Shown here in pieces: positions 36,490 to 47,969 of a stretch of DNA of 64,000 nt. Below the pieces are notes generated by a model, which was given only the letters and a program-made list of their open reading frames with translations, did not search any database and was not told the DNA's origin. Numbering within the stretch: position 1 is the stretch's first letter; the number at the start of each line of letters is the position of its first letter. This DNA is from Berberis thunbergii (Eukaryota > Streptophyta > Magnoliopsida > Ranunculales > Berberidaceae): contig QNQO01006993.1 of NCBI GenBank assembly GCA_003290165.1, forward strand, positions 62,001 through 126,000, written 5' to 3'. A program made the position numbers and the translations under genes.

Positions 36490-39330
36490 GAAGACTAAGG
36501 GGAAAAATCTATAACGTCCTTAGCAATACCACTTGTAGGAGCCAGATCATCGCCAAAAAACTCTTTCTTCAAGAGGAGGAGGCGACTCTTCAGCCATTGG
36601 GCCACCTGGAGGATTTTCGGCACCTTCATCATCCTCAAAGGTCCAATTAGCCAGATGACGATATTGAGACAAGTCGACACCGAGACCCTCAATATAATCC
36701 ATAAGCTCAGTCTGACCGTCAACAACGCACTGCCAATCTGCGATCTCCATAACATGGAGTCTATCCTTAACAGAAGCAAGCTCACTTCTTAGCACAATGA
36801 GTTGGCCCTCAGTAGTAATGAGCATCGCAAAGGAATCAACCTTGGCCTCGTCAAGCGAAGACAACAATTGCTCCACCATTTTTCAGCAATGTCGCAGTTG
36901 TTACAGTGCTCTATCATGGCCCGCACGACCTCGTCATGACGCCCCTTCTCAGCGAAAAGCTTTTTTTCACATCGTGCAAACGTGTGTGGATGCCTTCTAG
37001 GTCAACTCTCAGGGATTCAAGCACGGCCATGGATTGACCCGCGCACCCTCCATGTAACAACCTGATCCACAGAGTATTATATTGTATGCTTTGGGCCAAA
37101 GGCCTTCACGGCTTTAAAACGCGTAGTACTTTGTAGATCCAAAGTCGTACATATGTAGTACATCACCCTCCCTTATCCAGGCGATGTGGGACTATGATCT
37201 TCCCTTTGTAGCTTTCCAACCCTCTTGGGATCCATGGGCTCTTGGGCTTCTCCCTCATCATCTCCTTTAGATCCGCCCACACAAGGGTATCACAATCCAC
37301 CCACTTGAGAGCCCAACATCCTCGTTGGTACACTTTCAGCTGGGTCAGGCTCTGATACTATTTTGTAATGACCTGATCCACATAGTACTATATAGTCCGC
37401 TATGGTCCAAAGGCCTGCATGGCTTTAAAATGCATAGTACTTTGTAGATCCAAAGTCATACATATATAGTACATCACCCTCCCTTACCCAGGTGATGTGG
37501 GACTATGATTTCCCCTTTGTCGCTTGCCAATTCTCTTGGGATCCATGGGTTGTTGGGTTTCTCCTTAACCCTCCCCCTCATGTCCACCCACACAAGGGTA
37601 TCACACTGCACCTCGGCCAACGACGCCTGAGCAACCTCATCTGCTTTGATCCGTTGAGAGCATCGTGTTTTTAATGCGTCATATTGGTAAAGAACATGGA
37701 GAATACTAGTAGCAGTACGAAGAGCTTCCTCTCCAAAGAAACCATAAGATTGTGATTAACCTGATGACTCAAGCCCATCACTCATGCATAACCAAGATGG
37801 GTCATCAAGTCCATTATAAGCTTGACACCATCCTCAAAATGAACGTTCGGGTTCAGCACGGACATCGAAGGCCTTTCCACTGACCATCTGTGCCATTCAT
37901 TAACCAGCTTATGTGCGCCATCCTGCACGCCAAAACGAGAGAACCAGCAAAACTTCCCATCCGATTTAACTCAAAAATCTTCAGAAGTAGGTTCCTTCCA
38001 ACTAACCTGCGAATTAAGAACGTGAGGATCCGGTACTATGGAGGAATTGCCACCACCCACAGTCGAGAAAGAAGAAGGAACGATATGAGAACCTCCATCA
38101 CACTCTCATTATTCAGTAGAAACAGAACAAATGGTAGTCCCAACAATAGCAAAAGATCTCAAGTAAACTGCGAAACAAGGGATTTATAATCTTCCATAAG
38201 CAAAAGGGGAAGAAGAAAGACAAGACTACAACTCAGGAACTTGATCACGACTGCCAAGTTCCATAGATTGAACAATAGCCAATTGGAGCATCTTGTCATC
38301 TAAGGACCGAGGATCCTCATCTGAACACTTGATAACGTCAAGACTGCCATAAGCAGAGAGAAACTTATTTTCCCCGTCGTCCAGTGGCCGAACGATATCT
38401 TTCTCACTCCTCTCCAAAGCCAACTTCATCTCTTCCGCATCCTGCAGGGCGCAACGGTCTTCCTCGAGGGATCACTATCGATAGAATCTGAATAAAGAGA
38501 TGCATGACACACAGAATCACCAAGTCGTTTCTTCTTCCTAAGACGGTCGAAAGCAGAAACAATCGCTTTGACGGAGTAACAGGCCTCGATACTTTTCTCT
38601 TTCTAGAAGTAGCTAGATCCAACAGACATATAAAACCAATCCCGCGACCAACCCCTGATGTCATCATTGAGATTTCCAAAACACGCAGGAGAATGCAAGA
38701 AACAAGTACGGTTGGGTTTCACGCTAAACCCCACCAAAGAGTGCAAGATTGTAACGGTTAAAGGAATACTAGAAATAATGGCCCTGACATACGTGGAAAC
38801 CATAACCCTCCAACCATTCGGGCCCATCTAAATAGGAGAAATACCCAGGAAGTCTAAATACGACCAGAATAGCTCCGAAACTGGGAATCAGAGACCAGCA
38901 TAGAACATGCGAGGATAAAGCGCAATATATCCCTTCCTTGGGCAACAAGGATTGTCGTTTTCACGAGGAAGAACGATTTCAAGGTCATGGGGCAAAACAT
39001 AGTAGGAATGGACACTATCCAGAGTAGCCTGGGAGGCTTTATTTGGGGGAAAATGAGCCTCATAGGTAGAAAGTTGATCACCGACCAAACGTTGATCAAA
39101 GAAAAGAGGCAATAAAGGAGAAGAAATAACACTAACAACAAAGATGGCATAAAGAAAGGGGAAAGTAGCCACAACACCCTTTATACAACTAGGAAACGAA
39201 GAGATTGCTCACGGAGCAACATACAGGACATAATGGCAACAAAACTCCCAGAAAATGTGAGCGAAAATGAACAGACAACGAAGTAACCGAGACGATCAGC
39301 CAGCCGAAAGTTATTAAACATTAAGTTCAT
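36490..39330 (-). pseudogene. Antisense extra ORF of element D (Transposase_28-like N-terminus, coiled-coil C-terminus)
   Basis: On the minus strand from about 39,330 down, the N-terminal part gives LEIVLPRENDNPCCPRKGYI, ALYPRMFYAGL, FPVSELFWSYLDFLGISPI and MGPNGWRVMVSTYV. This is close in pattern to the putative gypsy-type transposon (Transposase_28) domain known from other plant Tat elements. The central part (38,679-38,230) is acidic and basic, low in motifs. The C-terminal part (37,100-36,547) is coiled-coil-like and ends VVDGQTELMDYIEGLGVDLS with QYRHLANWTFEDDEG. Frames are broken in several places, and a TRIM interrupts it at 37,053-37,605. Of the four antisense ORFs here, this one has the clearest N-terminal domain. 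Function unknown. Confidence 0.65.
37048..37610 (-). mobile_element. TRIM (553 bp, two LTRs) inserted in the antisense ORF of element D
   Basis: Read on the minus strand, the element begins TGTGATACCCTTGTGTGGG at 37,605 and ends GGTTGTTACA at 37,053, TG...CA ends. Two LTR copies of about 240 bp flank a ~70-bp interior that starts with AGTATCAGAGCC, close to the initiator-tRNA-Met primer site TGGTATCAGAGC, and ends with the purine-rich tcaagtgggtgga. Flanks are ctcca (37,048-37,052) and ctgca (37,606-37,610), a 5-bp duplication with one mismatch. It resembles Cassandra-type TRIMs in layout. No coding capacity. A related copy is at 50,655-51,449. Confidence 0.75.
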
Positions 39331-39394
39331 TGCAATAGCGCAATCGAAAATACTAACCGTCACACAATTAGTGGATACGTGAACATACCCGCTA

Positions 39395-39977
39395 ACTAAG
39401 GGGGGTAGCTGATGATATATCAAAATAGACCGATCATCACAGCCGCACACATGGTATAAATATCCATCACTAGAATACAATGCCCAATCTATTGGGCCAG
39501 CTCATATGGCCCGGGAAGCATCAAGCCAACTGCATAGGCCCAGACGAGGCCCGCCAATGAGAAAAATAAACATGAACTAAATCCAGGCCCAAACAAATCA
39601 GAGCACGGATCCAGACCCAACACAAGTTTTCTCATAAAAAAGAGGAACGTTGCACCGAAAAGAGCCGTAGAGGGAGTTATGCATCCCCGAACGCATCTCC
39701 ATAAAGAGGAGCTTGTTATAAGAAACATCTCCTTCCGTTGCGCCTCACATGCTTAAGTCACTTAGAGAATTAACTACGACCATTATAAAAGGTAAATAGC
39801 ACATTCGACAAAGGTATGCAACTTTAACTGAGTTTTGTCCAGATTTTCATCATTCTTCTAACAGAGTTACTGACTTAAGCATCAATGTGCCTTTCAACCA
39901 CCAAAAAAGTGGTTCTTGGTAGTCTAACAATTATTTTGCATGTCAAACTCACATGAGGGCGATTTTTTGAGACATCA
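39395..39977 (+). mobile_element. Polypurine tract and 3' LTR of element D (568 bp)
   Basis: The purine run ctaaggggggtagc ends at 39,409 and is followed by TGATGATATATCAAAATAG (39,410). The LTR ends GAGACATCA at 39,977. It matches 33,325-33,865 over most of its length, including the shared tctattgggccagctcat block. Host-like sequence follows with taaagcactc. A target duplication cannot be tested because the left end of the 5' LTR is degraded. Confidence 0.85.
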
Positions 39978-40730
39978 TAAAGCACTCTTGACATTTTGCC
40001 ATGATACAAGTTGCTAGTTAATGTTGTTGGACCACTGCTGCTAACTGAGTGCTATCTGTTACCTAACGATGTAGGGGAATTGAGGACCATAGTTATACAA
40101 CTGGTTGTTGCTGTTGGCTTGTATAATTACTTGTCCATTTCCTATGAGAAAAAGTAGAGAGTTTGGAGTTTGGACCACAGTACTGCTTGTGCCCTAGTCT
40201 GCAACAGTTTATCAAGGCAGCCATCTTGCATGTGGGTACTTTATGGCTGGTCTCAGGTTTGGAAGGATCGGGATGTTGGTATGGGCACAGTTTTAGAACC
40301 TTATGTCACTAGGCCCTTCTGCTATTTAACTATCAATTCTTTAGGTCCTTGTATGTTTGAGTTCCTGATTCAGTGGCTTCAATAATCAATTTCTGAGAGG
40401 GTTAGGCTTCAGAAACTTTGCAGATAATACCTGGATGACACTGTAATTTTTTTTATGTTCTGGAGTTTAATGGATCTAGCTTAGGAATTGAATGTTCAGA
40501 TAATGCAGTGATTTTATTCTAGGCCCACAAAAGAAGTATTTCTGATTGTCCATAAGAAACCAACATCATGAGCTGAGTCACAACAAAACCAGTCGTTGCA
40601 GATACCTCAACGAACACAAGCATCAAGAGCTGTATATACATGTAATGTGACTTATTTTCATGATAAGATAAGCTGAATCTCTATATTTGGCAGCCCTTGT
40701 TGTGATTGATTGTGGGACCGGTTGGTCGGT
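39978..40730. other. Intergenic stretch, nothing recognised
   Basis: Composition resembles host intergenic or UTR sequence. Short open frames (for example 40,170-40,385) have no family pattern that I recognise. This could be the old downstream flank of the ankyrin-type remnant, separated from it by element D. Confidence 0.4.
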
Positions 40731-40919
40731 CATCCCCAATGGTGTTATGGCCTAGTGGTTAGGGCTGTGTGGGTTGTCCCTCACGTCCTAGCTTCGAATC
40801 CCACCTGCGGCATGGTTACTTTTTAATGGGTGTTGACCTATAGGTCGCCCAGTTGATAGGTTATGGAATTCTTAAAAACCCAACTCACCTTCCAAAAAAA
40901 AAAAAAAAAACATCCCCAT
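40731..40919 (+). mobile_element. tRNA-derived SINE with poly(A) tail and target duplication
   Basis: The body (about 40,741-40,893) begins with an RNA polymerase III promoter: A box TGGCCTAGTGG at 40,748-40,758 and B box GCTTCGAATCC at 40,791-40,801. A tail of about 17 A residues ends at 40,910. It is flanked by catccccaat (40,731-40,740) and catccccat (40,911-40,919). This combination is diagnostic of a tRNA-related SINE. It is not a tRNA gene: no cloverleaf is closed and the sequence continues about 90 bp beyond the B box. Confidence 0.85.
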
Positions 40920-41529
40920 CCATTTTATTTTGGGCAGGATGAAATACACACTAAATCAGACACTAAAGTAACACGTAACTTATTTTAGGTATGATAATGT
41001 CTCTTTTCTCGGTACAATGTCAACAATAATCCAAACGGGTGCAGCAGCTCTGGAAATTGTTTGTTTACGTGTTTCCCACCAAAAAGGTAGAGTTGTATCA
41101 TGGGTCAATGCTTTATCAAACGTGCATGCCGCTTCGCAAATGCTAGAAAATTTAATGTGTGTTTATGGACTTTTGGCATTAAACAATCACCTTTTGCACT
41201 TCCAATATATTGCCATTATTAGTTTATATTAACTTCCTTTCCTGTATGGTAAAAAAGAAGTGAATAGAAGACAAGCATGGCAAGGTTGGCTCCTTTCAGG
41301 CCAACACCATGTCCACCTTTCACTAAACTTTGAACCCCATTTTCTTCTATTCACAGGTCCCCCTTTGTAACCATACCGACCCTACCTTATGTGTCAATCA
41401 CTGCTAATTGTTGATTGGCTTTTAGACCAACACCTATGTTTTTCTGTTATACACCCCTATCTCATCTCATCATAGTTAATCTTGTGGAATTGTTTTTTCA
41501 AACAAGATGATGTGTTTTTTGTTTTTTTT

Positions 41530-41690
41530 TTGCCATCTCAAAATCATCATTTTGCTAGAGACACTCAATCCTCACCCCAGGAAAACAATTTTAAGGAAAT
41601 TTTTTTTTCATTGCCATCTCAAAGTCATCATTTTGCTAGAAAAACTCAGTCATCGCCCCAAGGGAAAAAGTCTTATGGGTAATTTTTTTT
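41530..41690 (+). repeat. 81-bp tandem duplication
   Basis: Two adjacent copies start at 41,530 and 41,611 with ttgccatctcaaaatcatca and ttgccatctcaaagtcatca, both ending in a T tract. The open frames across it are a by-product of the duplication. Confidence 0.8.
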
Positions 41691-43141
41691 TCTTTCTTTT
41701 TTAATTGTTAATTAGTTTTCAGTGCTGCCTGAAAAATCTGGTCTGCTCACTTGCAATAGAGAGGTTAGGTGTTAGCACAATGGTGGCAAGCACATTGCTC
41801 TAGATAGTTTTAAGGAAAAGTTTTATAATCTAAAAGGAGCCCATGGATGAACTTTAGGCACTATTCATTTCCACTTGTGCAAGAGTGTGAACGATGTGGC
41901 AAACACTTCCTTTTAGATAGGTTCAAATTTCTTATTTTTATTTTGAAATTTTTTTTTTGGGTGTGATCTAATGACATCATGAGTGACTTTTATGAATCAT
42001 TTCCATTTGTAAAATATCTAGTGAATGTTGAAACGATGTGGCAAACACTTTTCTGATGAAGCAAACACTCTCTCTTTAAAGGTGGGTTCAAATGGAGAAA
42101 CATTTTAAAATTAACCATAACTCCAGCACCTAACCATGTCCAAGATTTGGAAAGGGGCTCATTAAAGTTTAGCTCATCTACCTACGGCACATAACGAGTT
42201 TGTTTTGCCTGAACAATTACATAGTCAGGTAGTAGTTAATGGGTTTCTTACCAAATTAACATCATCATAATGTGGCACACACTAGATTTGCTGCCGTACT
42301 GAAATTCCTTGATCCAAATCTCAAAAATTGATTACTAGTCAATCGGTCCAAACGCTAAAAATGAAATGGTATATCATCCTATATATTGTCACTCAACTTT
42401 GACCTTGCCATGTTTGAATTAGCCATTTTTGAATTCTACAACACGTTACACCTCTCACACAATACACAATATACACACATGGTATGTGATAGTAAGGAAC
42501 TAGATCCCTCCATGCACCTCCAAACAAACAAATCTGCAAATGGGGACTGGTTTCAAATCCACAGTTTCTGACTGTAATTTATAAAGGTTACAAACCACAT
42601 TGTGTCCAAAGTAGTTAAAAAGTGGTGACTGACTCTTCTAAGCTCTTTTGGCGGAAATTTCTGAACAGGGAGGTCGACTTGTATGGGGACGGATTCCATA
42701 GAGATTGAGCATAATCGAATAAAAAAGAAATTGAACATAAATAGCAGGCCATAAAACACGTAAAACAAACAAAAAAAAAACCATTTTTAAAAGTCAGCTA
42801 CGAGAACAACTAGATTGATTCAACCCATTCTCCTAATCCTACCTACTCCCACTTAATTAAACCAATTTACTGTTACAAACACCAAGGTCCTAAAAGTGGA
42901 TCCATCACCATTTACTGTTTGAGGTTCTATCCCACTCCACATGTTGGGTTTCTCAGCACTTCTAGGAGAAGAACAAGGAAAGTCTTTTAAGAAAGAGAAA
43001 AGGAAAAAAAAAAAAAAAATCTTTTGGAGAAAAATAAGAAAAAAAAAAAAAAGGAAGACATAATTGACCAGCTAGTTTATGTTGTCTCTGTTGTGTCCCT
43101 TTTTTGGGTCCAAAAAGAAAAAGAAAGCCAGTTGTTGGTTG

Positions 43142-43170
43142 GTTGGTTCTTCTTCTTCTTCTTCTTCCCG
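43142..43170 (+). repeat. CTT microsatellite in the probable PIP5K 5' UTR
   Basis: A run of ttc repeats lies about 180 bp before the predicted start codon. Pyrimidine-rich CTT tracts are common in plant 5' leaders. The transcription start is not determined and no clear TATA box was chosen. Confidence 0.5.
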
Positions 43171-43346
43171 TCCTCATTCCTCTCCTTTCTTCCAACATTT
43201 CGTTCGAAAAGATTGTTGTGTTAGAAGAGATTCCAATTCCAAACAAACCATAGCCACTAACCTGGTCTATCAACAACACACATTTGAATCAGGTGTTGGT
43301 GGTGGAAATGGTGATGTAGTTTGTGTCAGAGAAAAAGAAAAAGAGA

Positions 43347-46300
43347 ATGAGCAGAGAAAAATTTGCTGTTAAAGCTTGGGAAGCCACGGTACGTAAATCA
43401 CAAGCTGCGATAAGGAAACGTGCTGGTCTATTCACAACATCATCCGTTGCTCATGTAGATGATGACGAAGATGAAGATCTTGACAGCAATGATTCAAACC
43501 ACAACCAGAGTTATATGGAAAAAGAAGAAGGTGAAGAGGTAGTGTTGGAAGAAGTCGAACGGGTTCTTTCCAATGGAGATTACTATACTGGGCACTGGGC
43601 AGATAATCTTCCTCATGGAACAGGCAAATACTTATGGACAGATGGGTGCATGTACGTCGGCCAATGGTTCAAAGGCAAAACCATGGGCAAAGGGAAGTTT
43701 TGTTGGCCTTCCGGTGCTATATATGTAGGTGACTTCAAGAATGGTTACATGGATGGCATGGGTACGTATACATCTTCTTCTGGTGAAACGTACAGCGGTT
43801 ACTGGCTCATGAACCTTAAACATGGCCCTGGTGCCAAACACTATCCAAATCGTGATTCATATGATGGTGAATGGCGTCGTGGCCTACAAGATGGACATGG
43901 ACGGTATCAATGGATTAATGGAAACCATTATGTTGGGCAATGGAAGAATGGTGTTATTTGCGGTAATGGGGTACTGGTTTGGGCTAATGGGAATCGGTTT
44001 GACGGGTTTTGGGAAGATGGGGTGCCTAAAGGCAATGGCACCTTCTATTGGCCTGATGGGAGTTATTATGTAGGTGTGTGGAATAAGGACCCTGATCAAA
44101 TTAATGGGAGTTATTGCCCAACTCAAGCAATGTCTGAGACTGTTCCTGATTGGGATCCTCAGCAAGTGTATTTGGTTGAATTGAATGATTGCAAGATTAG
44201 TCCTTGTGAGAAGCTCTCTCTCTTCCCATCTCAGAAGGCCATTAATTGGTTTGGAGTGGGTGCTGATTATGGACAGAAGGGTGGATGGAAGTCTTCAAAT
44301 GAGAGAACCTACAAGAGAAGTTCTGGGGCTGACCGGAATTGTGTTTGGGATACTGATGATATGACACCGGACGGGAGGAGATCCATGGATGATAATTTGG
44401 TTAGCCTTGATGATATGGATTTGAGGGGAACTTACTCCCTATCCAGGCCGAGGGCGATGAAGAAGCAAGGAGAGACCATTTCTAAAGGTCATAAGAATTA
44501 TGAACTCATGCTAAATCTACAGCTTGGTATCAGGTATATAATAATTACCCATACTTACGTTATCTTCTCTAATTTGCTTTGCTTATCAATTTTATCATTT
44601 TTTTTCTGTACTTTGGATGTGTGTGGAGATGTGATTGGATCATTTGGCTTGAATTATGTAATGGTTCATTAACTTGGCCTTGTTCCAATCTTGTAATAAT
44701 TTTTAAACAGTGTGATTTGTGAAGAAAGCTGCCCTTAGGACGTATCTCAAAGTTATGTAATTTTCAATCTGCCAAATGGAAATAATGTAGAAGATGGGAC
44801 AGCCTTATACAATGTCTTGTGGTTGTCGTAATGTTGATAATTTGCAAGTGCACTCAGTATGTGATCGTATATTAAGATGGGACTGGGTTATACAACTAGT
44901 TGGCAATATGAATATAGGAGATTGACTTATATGTTTCAACGTAAACTACCAGTCTGTCACAAAAATCAAGTCGGACTTCTGAAAATTTAATATTGGTATG
45001 TGTCTGTCTCTGATTCAGTATTCTGATCCAGAAGACCGAATCTTATATTTGAGGTTAAGGTATTGAGGCCATTTCTTAATAATGGTTCCAACTAAACTAG
45101 TCATTTTCCTCCATTCAATTCTATTGAAGACTGAATGGTAATACTGTAAACTTTATTAAACCAGCTTGCAAACCAACATATCAAATGTTCGAAGTGTTCA
45201 CAGTTCCCACCTGTTTCCATGTGTTCCATTCAACAATCTTTTCCATTAAATAAGGATAGAAACGGATACATGTGCTTTTGTCGTTGTTTGATTTGGTTCT
45301 TGGAACATAGTCTTTCTCATTCATAAATAATGCTTGTTGTGCTTGAGCAGACATTCTGTAGGGAGACCCGCTCCGGCTACATCCCTTGATCTAAAGGGTT
45401 CAGCATTTGATCCCAAGGAGAAAGTATGGACAAAATTCCCCCCTGAAGGCTCCAAACACACTCCACCACATCCATGTGGTGAATTCAAGTGGAAGGATTA
45501 CTGCCCCTTAGTCTTCAGGTGAGGCCTCAGATGCATCTTTCTTGCAAAATTCTTCATTCCCGTTCTTTACGGTCAAATTAACATCCTTATAATCTATCAT
45601 AATATGCATTCAGAACACTGCGAAAGCTGCTCAAGGTGGATCCAGCCGATTACATGATATCTATATGCGGCAATGATGCACTTAGAGAGCTCTCTTCTCC
45701 TGGAAAAAGTGGAAGCTTCTTTTACTTGACTAATGATGACCGCTACATGATAAAAACAATAAAGAAGTCAGAAGTTAAAGTAAGCTTCTTCCTTTATATT
45801 TATTCATGATTAAAAGCAAGAAATTAGTCGATGCGTGATACATATGGTTCTGCTGTGCAGGTTCTTTTAAGAATGCTTCCCGCTTATTATAACCATGTCC
45901 GCTCCTTCGAAGATACTTTAGTAACCAAATTCTTCGGTCTACATTGTGTAAAACTGACGGGGGCTTCCCAGAAGAAGGTATGGGTTTGGAACTACTTCAG
46001 GTGCATTGCATTTAGTTGAAGTCCTACAATTTCCATTGAGATTGTCTTTCATTCATTTTAGACAAGGAGATACCGTTTGTGTAATGATGATTGCATACAA
46101 ACTCAAGGAAAAAACTAACTTAAATTTTAACTAAGCTGAATGCCACTTTATCAGTTTTAAATCCAGATTATATCTGAGATCTGAAAATCATAATTTTGTT
46201 TTGTCAACCAGGTACGCTTTGTTATAATGGGAAATTTGTTCTGCCACGAGTATGCCATTCACAGGCGATTTGATCTAAAAGGATCTTCCCATGGACGAAC

Positions 46301-47159
46301 AACAGAAAAGCCTGGGTCAGAGATTGATGAAAATACAACCCATAAGGATCTTGATCTTAATTTTATATTTCGTTTACGAAAAACATGGTTCCAACAGTTT
46401 CAGAGGTAAATTACTTAGGAACCAACTTAAGCTTGTAACTGTAATATATTTGCTTTTCTTTTGTCTTCTAACTGAAACAATATTATTTTTTTTCAGGCAA
46501 GTGGACAGGGACTGCGTGTTTCTTGAGCAAGAAAGAATCATGGATTATAGTCTTTTGGTTGGTGTTCATTTCAAAGGAGTGCCACATCCTGAGGGACGTC
46601 TGTCGGGAGCTGGTAAAACTCCAAAAACACCAAAAGGTTATTTCTCATCTTTGAGACTATTATTGTTATCGTTTGTGTAGTATTTATTATCCGGGGATGT
46701 TGTTCTAACGAACAAAGTGATATCCTCTGATATTTCAGGCTATGTTGACCCTGAGCTCGACTCACCTACAGACCCCTACAAGTACGATTATATGAAAACA
46801 ATATTGAGAACTTTTGATATGAATACTTCGTGTTGATATAGGTTGGTGACTTACCATACTGAATATGCAGGTATGCAAACGTCAGATTAGGTGTGAACAT
46901 GCCAGTACGAGTTGAATGCACTACTAGAAGAAGCAATTACGAATCTCAGCTGATTGGAAAACCAACAGGAGAGTACAATGATGTGATCCTGAGTTTTGGA
47001 ATTATAGACATCCTCCAAGACTACGATATTAGCAAGAAGCTGGAGCACGCGTACAAGTCATTCCAATATGATCCCACTTCGATATCTGCTGTTGATCCTA
47101 GATTGTACTCGAGACGCTTCCGCGATTTCATATACAAAGCTTTTGCAGAAGATGCTTGA
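43347..47159 (+). CDS. PIP5K: Phosphatidylinositol 4-phosphate 5-kinase, MORN-repeat type (8 coding exons, 767 aa)
   Basis: Makes PI(4,5)P2 from PI4P, normally at the plasma membrane, affecting membrane traffic, the cytoskeleton and polar growth. Exons with consistent phase and GT-AG borders: 43,347-44,533; 45,351-45,518; 45,614-45,779; 45,861-45,977; 46,212-46,405; 46,497-46,636; 46,739-46,781; 46,871-47,159. The ATG at 43,347 gives [20 protein letters not shown], the usual start of this subfamily; the frame opens earlier only at a GTG. Residues 79-255 are seven to eight MORN repeats ([19 protein letters not shown] and on). A linker of about 130 residues follows, then the kinase domain from about 385. 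It has a glycine-rich loop [10 protein letters not shown] (480-489), likely ATP lysine K499, [10 protein letters not shown] (566-575), IMDYSLL (625-631), IIDILQDYD (716-724) and the activation-loop [10 protein letters not shown]. Length matches Arabidopsis PIP5K4/5/6-type enzymes. No stops or frame breaks were seen. Isoform number not assigned. Confidence 0.95.
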
Positions 47160-47700
47160 TGATCAGCTGGTGGAATTCTTCATGAGCATTGCTTCAGAAT
47201 AGGAGAGAATTTGGTATGGTGTCTCAGAATACCAGCTGGGTGGGCGTAGCTTGCTGGCGGAAAATCCATGTATACTCAGCCTTAGCGGGACAAAAGTAGC
47301 CAATGCCACCATATGTACTTGGCGCTATTCCATGAAGGATTAAAAATGACTGATGAAGTTTGCATAATACCGTCAGTCAGCGCGGCTCATTTCTTTACGG
47401 CCCTCTTACAATGTAATTTATGAAAGTTTAACATATGCTGACATGAATTTAACTGAGACGATACTGTAAAGGAGTGTATTCATTTTGTACACAGTTTTTG
47501 TCCCAGAATACGATAGAATAGAGATCTCTGGGATAAAATAAGGAATTGTATACCAATTTAAATTGTACATAGAAGAACTGGGTTGGAAGTTCTTATAATT
47601 TCTACTACATCTAGTGATTCTAATGTCTATCATCAAAGTTTTTTTTTTTTTTTTTTTGCAGGTTATAGAACCTTATGTCAGAATCTTGTAAGGCGTGAGC
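47160..47700 (+). other. PIP5K 3' UTR and downstream flank
   Basis: Noncoding sequence after the stop codon TGA (47,157-47,159). It is likely 3' UTR for the first few hundred bases. A T tract of 19 bases followed by gcaggttatag near 47,642-47,670 looks like a splice acceptor, but no convincing exon follows. I see no other gene. Confidence 0.5.
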
Positions 47701-47904
47701 AGAAGCATAAAATGTCATCTTGTTTAACTATTGATACAGTGAAGAATAGGGGAAGACAATGACGGAGATGTCACTAAGTCTGTAGAGAGCTCACTTAGAT
47801 AAAACTTTGCCCCAACCAATTGATGTGATTTTCTTCTGATGGTTACAAGATTTCCAAGCACATCACGGGCCCATTCTACAAGCCTAGATACATTGCTTTC
47901 ATTT

Positions 47905-47969
47905 ACTCGCTTTACATCCAACTATCTAGAAGTCACTAGATCTTTCTAGAGAACATCGAATGTCTTGGA
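47905..47969 (+). repeat. 65-bp direct repeat, left copy
   Basis: The segment around ctatctagaagtcactagat recurs at 50,333-50,397 in the same orientation with only about two differences. The copies bracket the pararetrovirus-like fragments, at 2.4 kb distance. They may be parts of a short repeated regulatory region of that element. The left copy overlaps the end of the minus-strand RNase H frame. Confidence 0.8.

Larger units (their letters stand above)
40920..43300. other. Intergenic region upstream of PIP5K
   Basis: AT-rich sequence without a recognisable gene. It contains an 81-bp tandem duplication (41,530-41,690), a repeated acgatgtggcaaacact motif (41,891 and 42,032), and A tracts near 43,003 and 43,037. 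The frame at 41,017-41,232 matches nothing I know. The last few hundred bases probably include the promoter and 5' UTR of PIP5K. Confidence 0.45.

Noticed and set aside
40741..40815. A tRNA gene
   Set aside because: A and B boxes are good, but there is no closed cloverleaf and the unit ends in poly(A) with target duplications, so it is a SINE.
41017..41232. 71-residue frame as a gene
   Set aside because: No recognisable family and no splice or UTR context; left as intergenic.
43323..43346. Upstream GTG start adding eight residues to PIP5K
   Set aside because: Not an ATG, and the lysine-rich extension is absent from the family start; the ATG at 43,347 fits known PIP5K proteins.
43822..44165. 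Frames in other phases over PIP5K exon 1
   Set aside because: Shadows of the MORN repeats, whose period of 23 codons keeps several frames open.
47642..47760. A further exon after the T tract and gcag near 47,660
   Set aside because: The acceptor-like signal is good, but the following frame has no similarity to PIP5K, whose C-terminus is already complete at 47,159.
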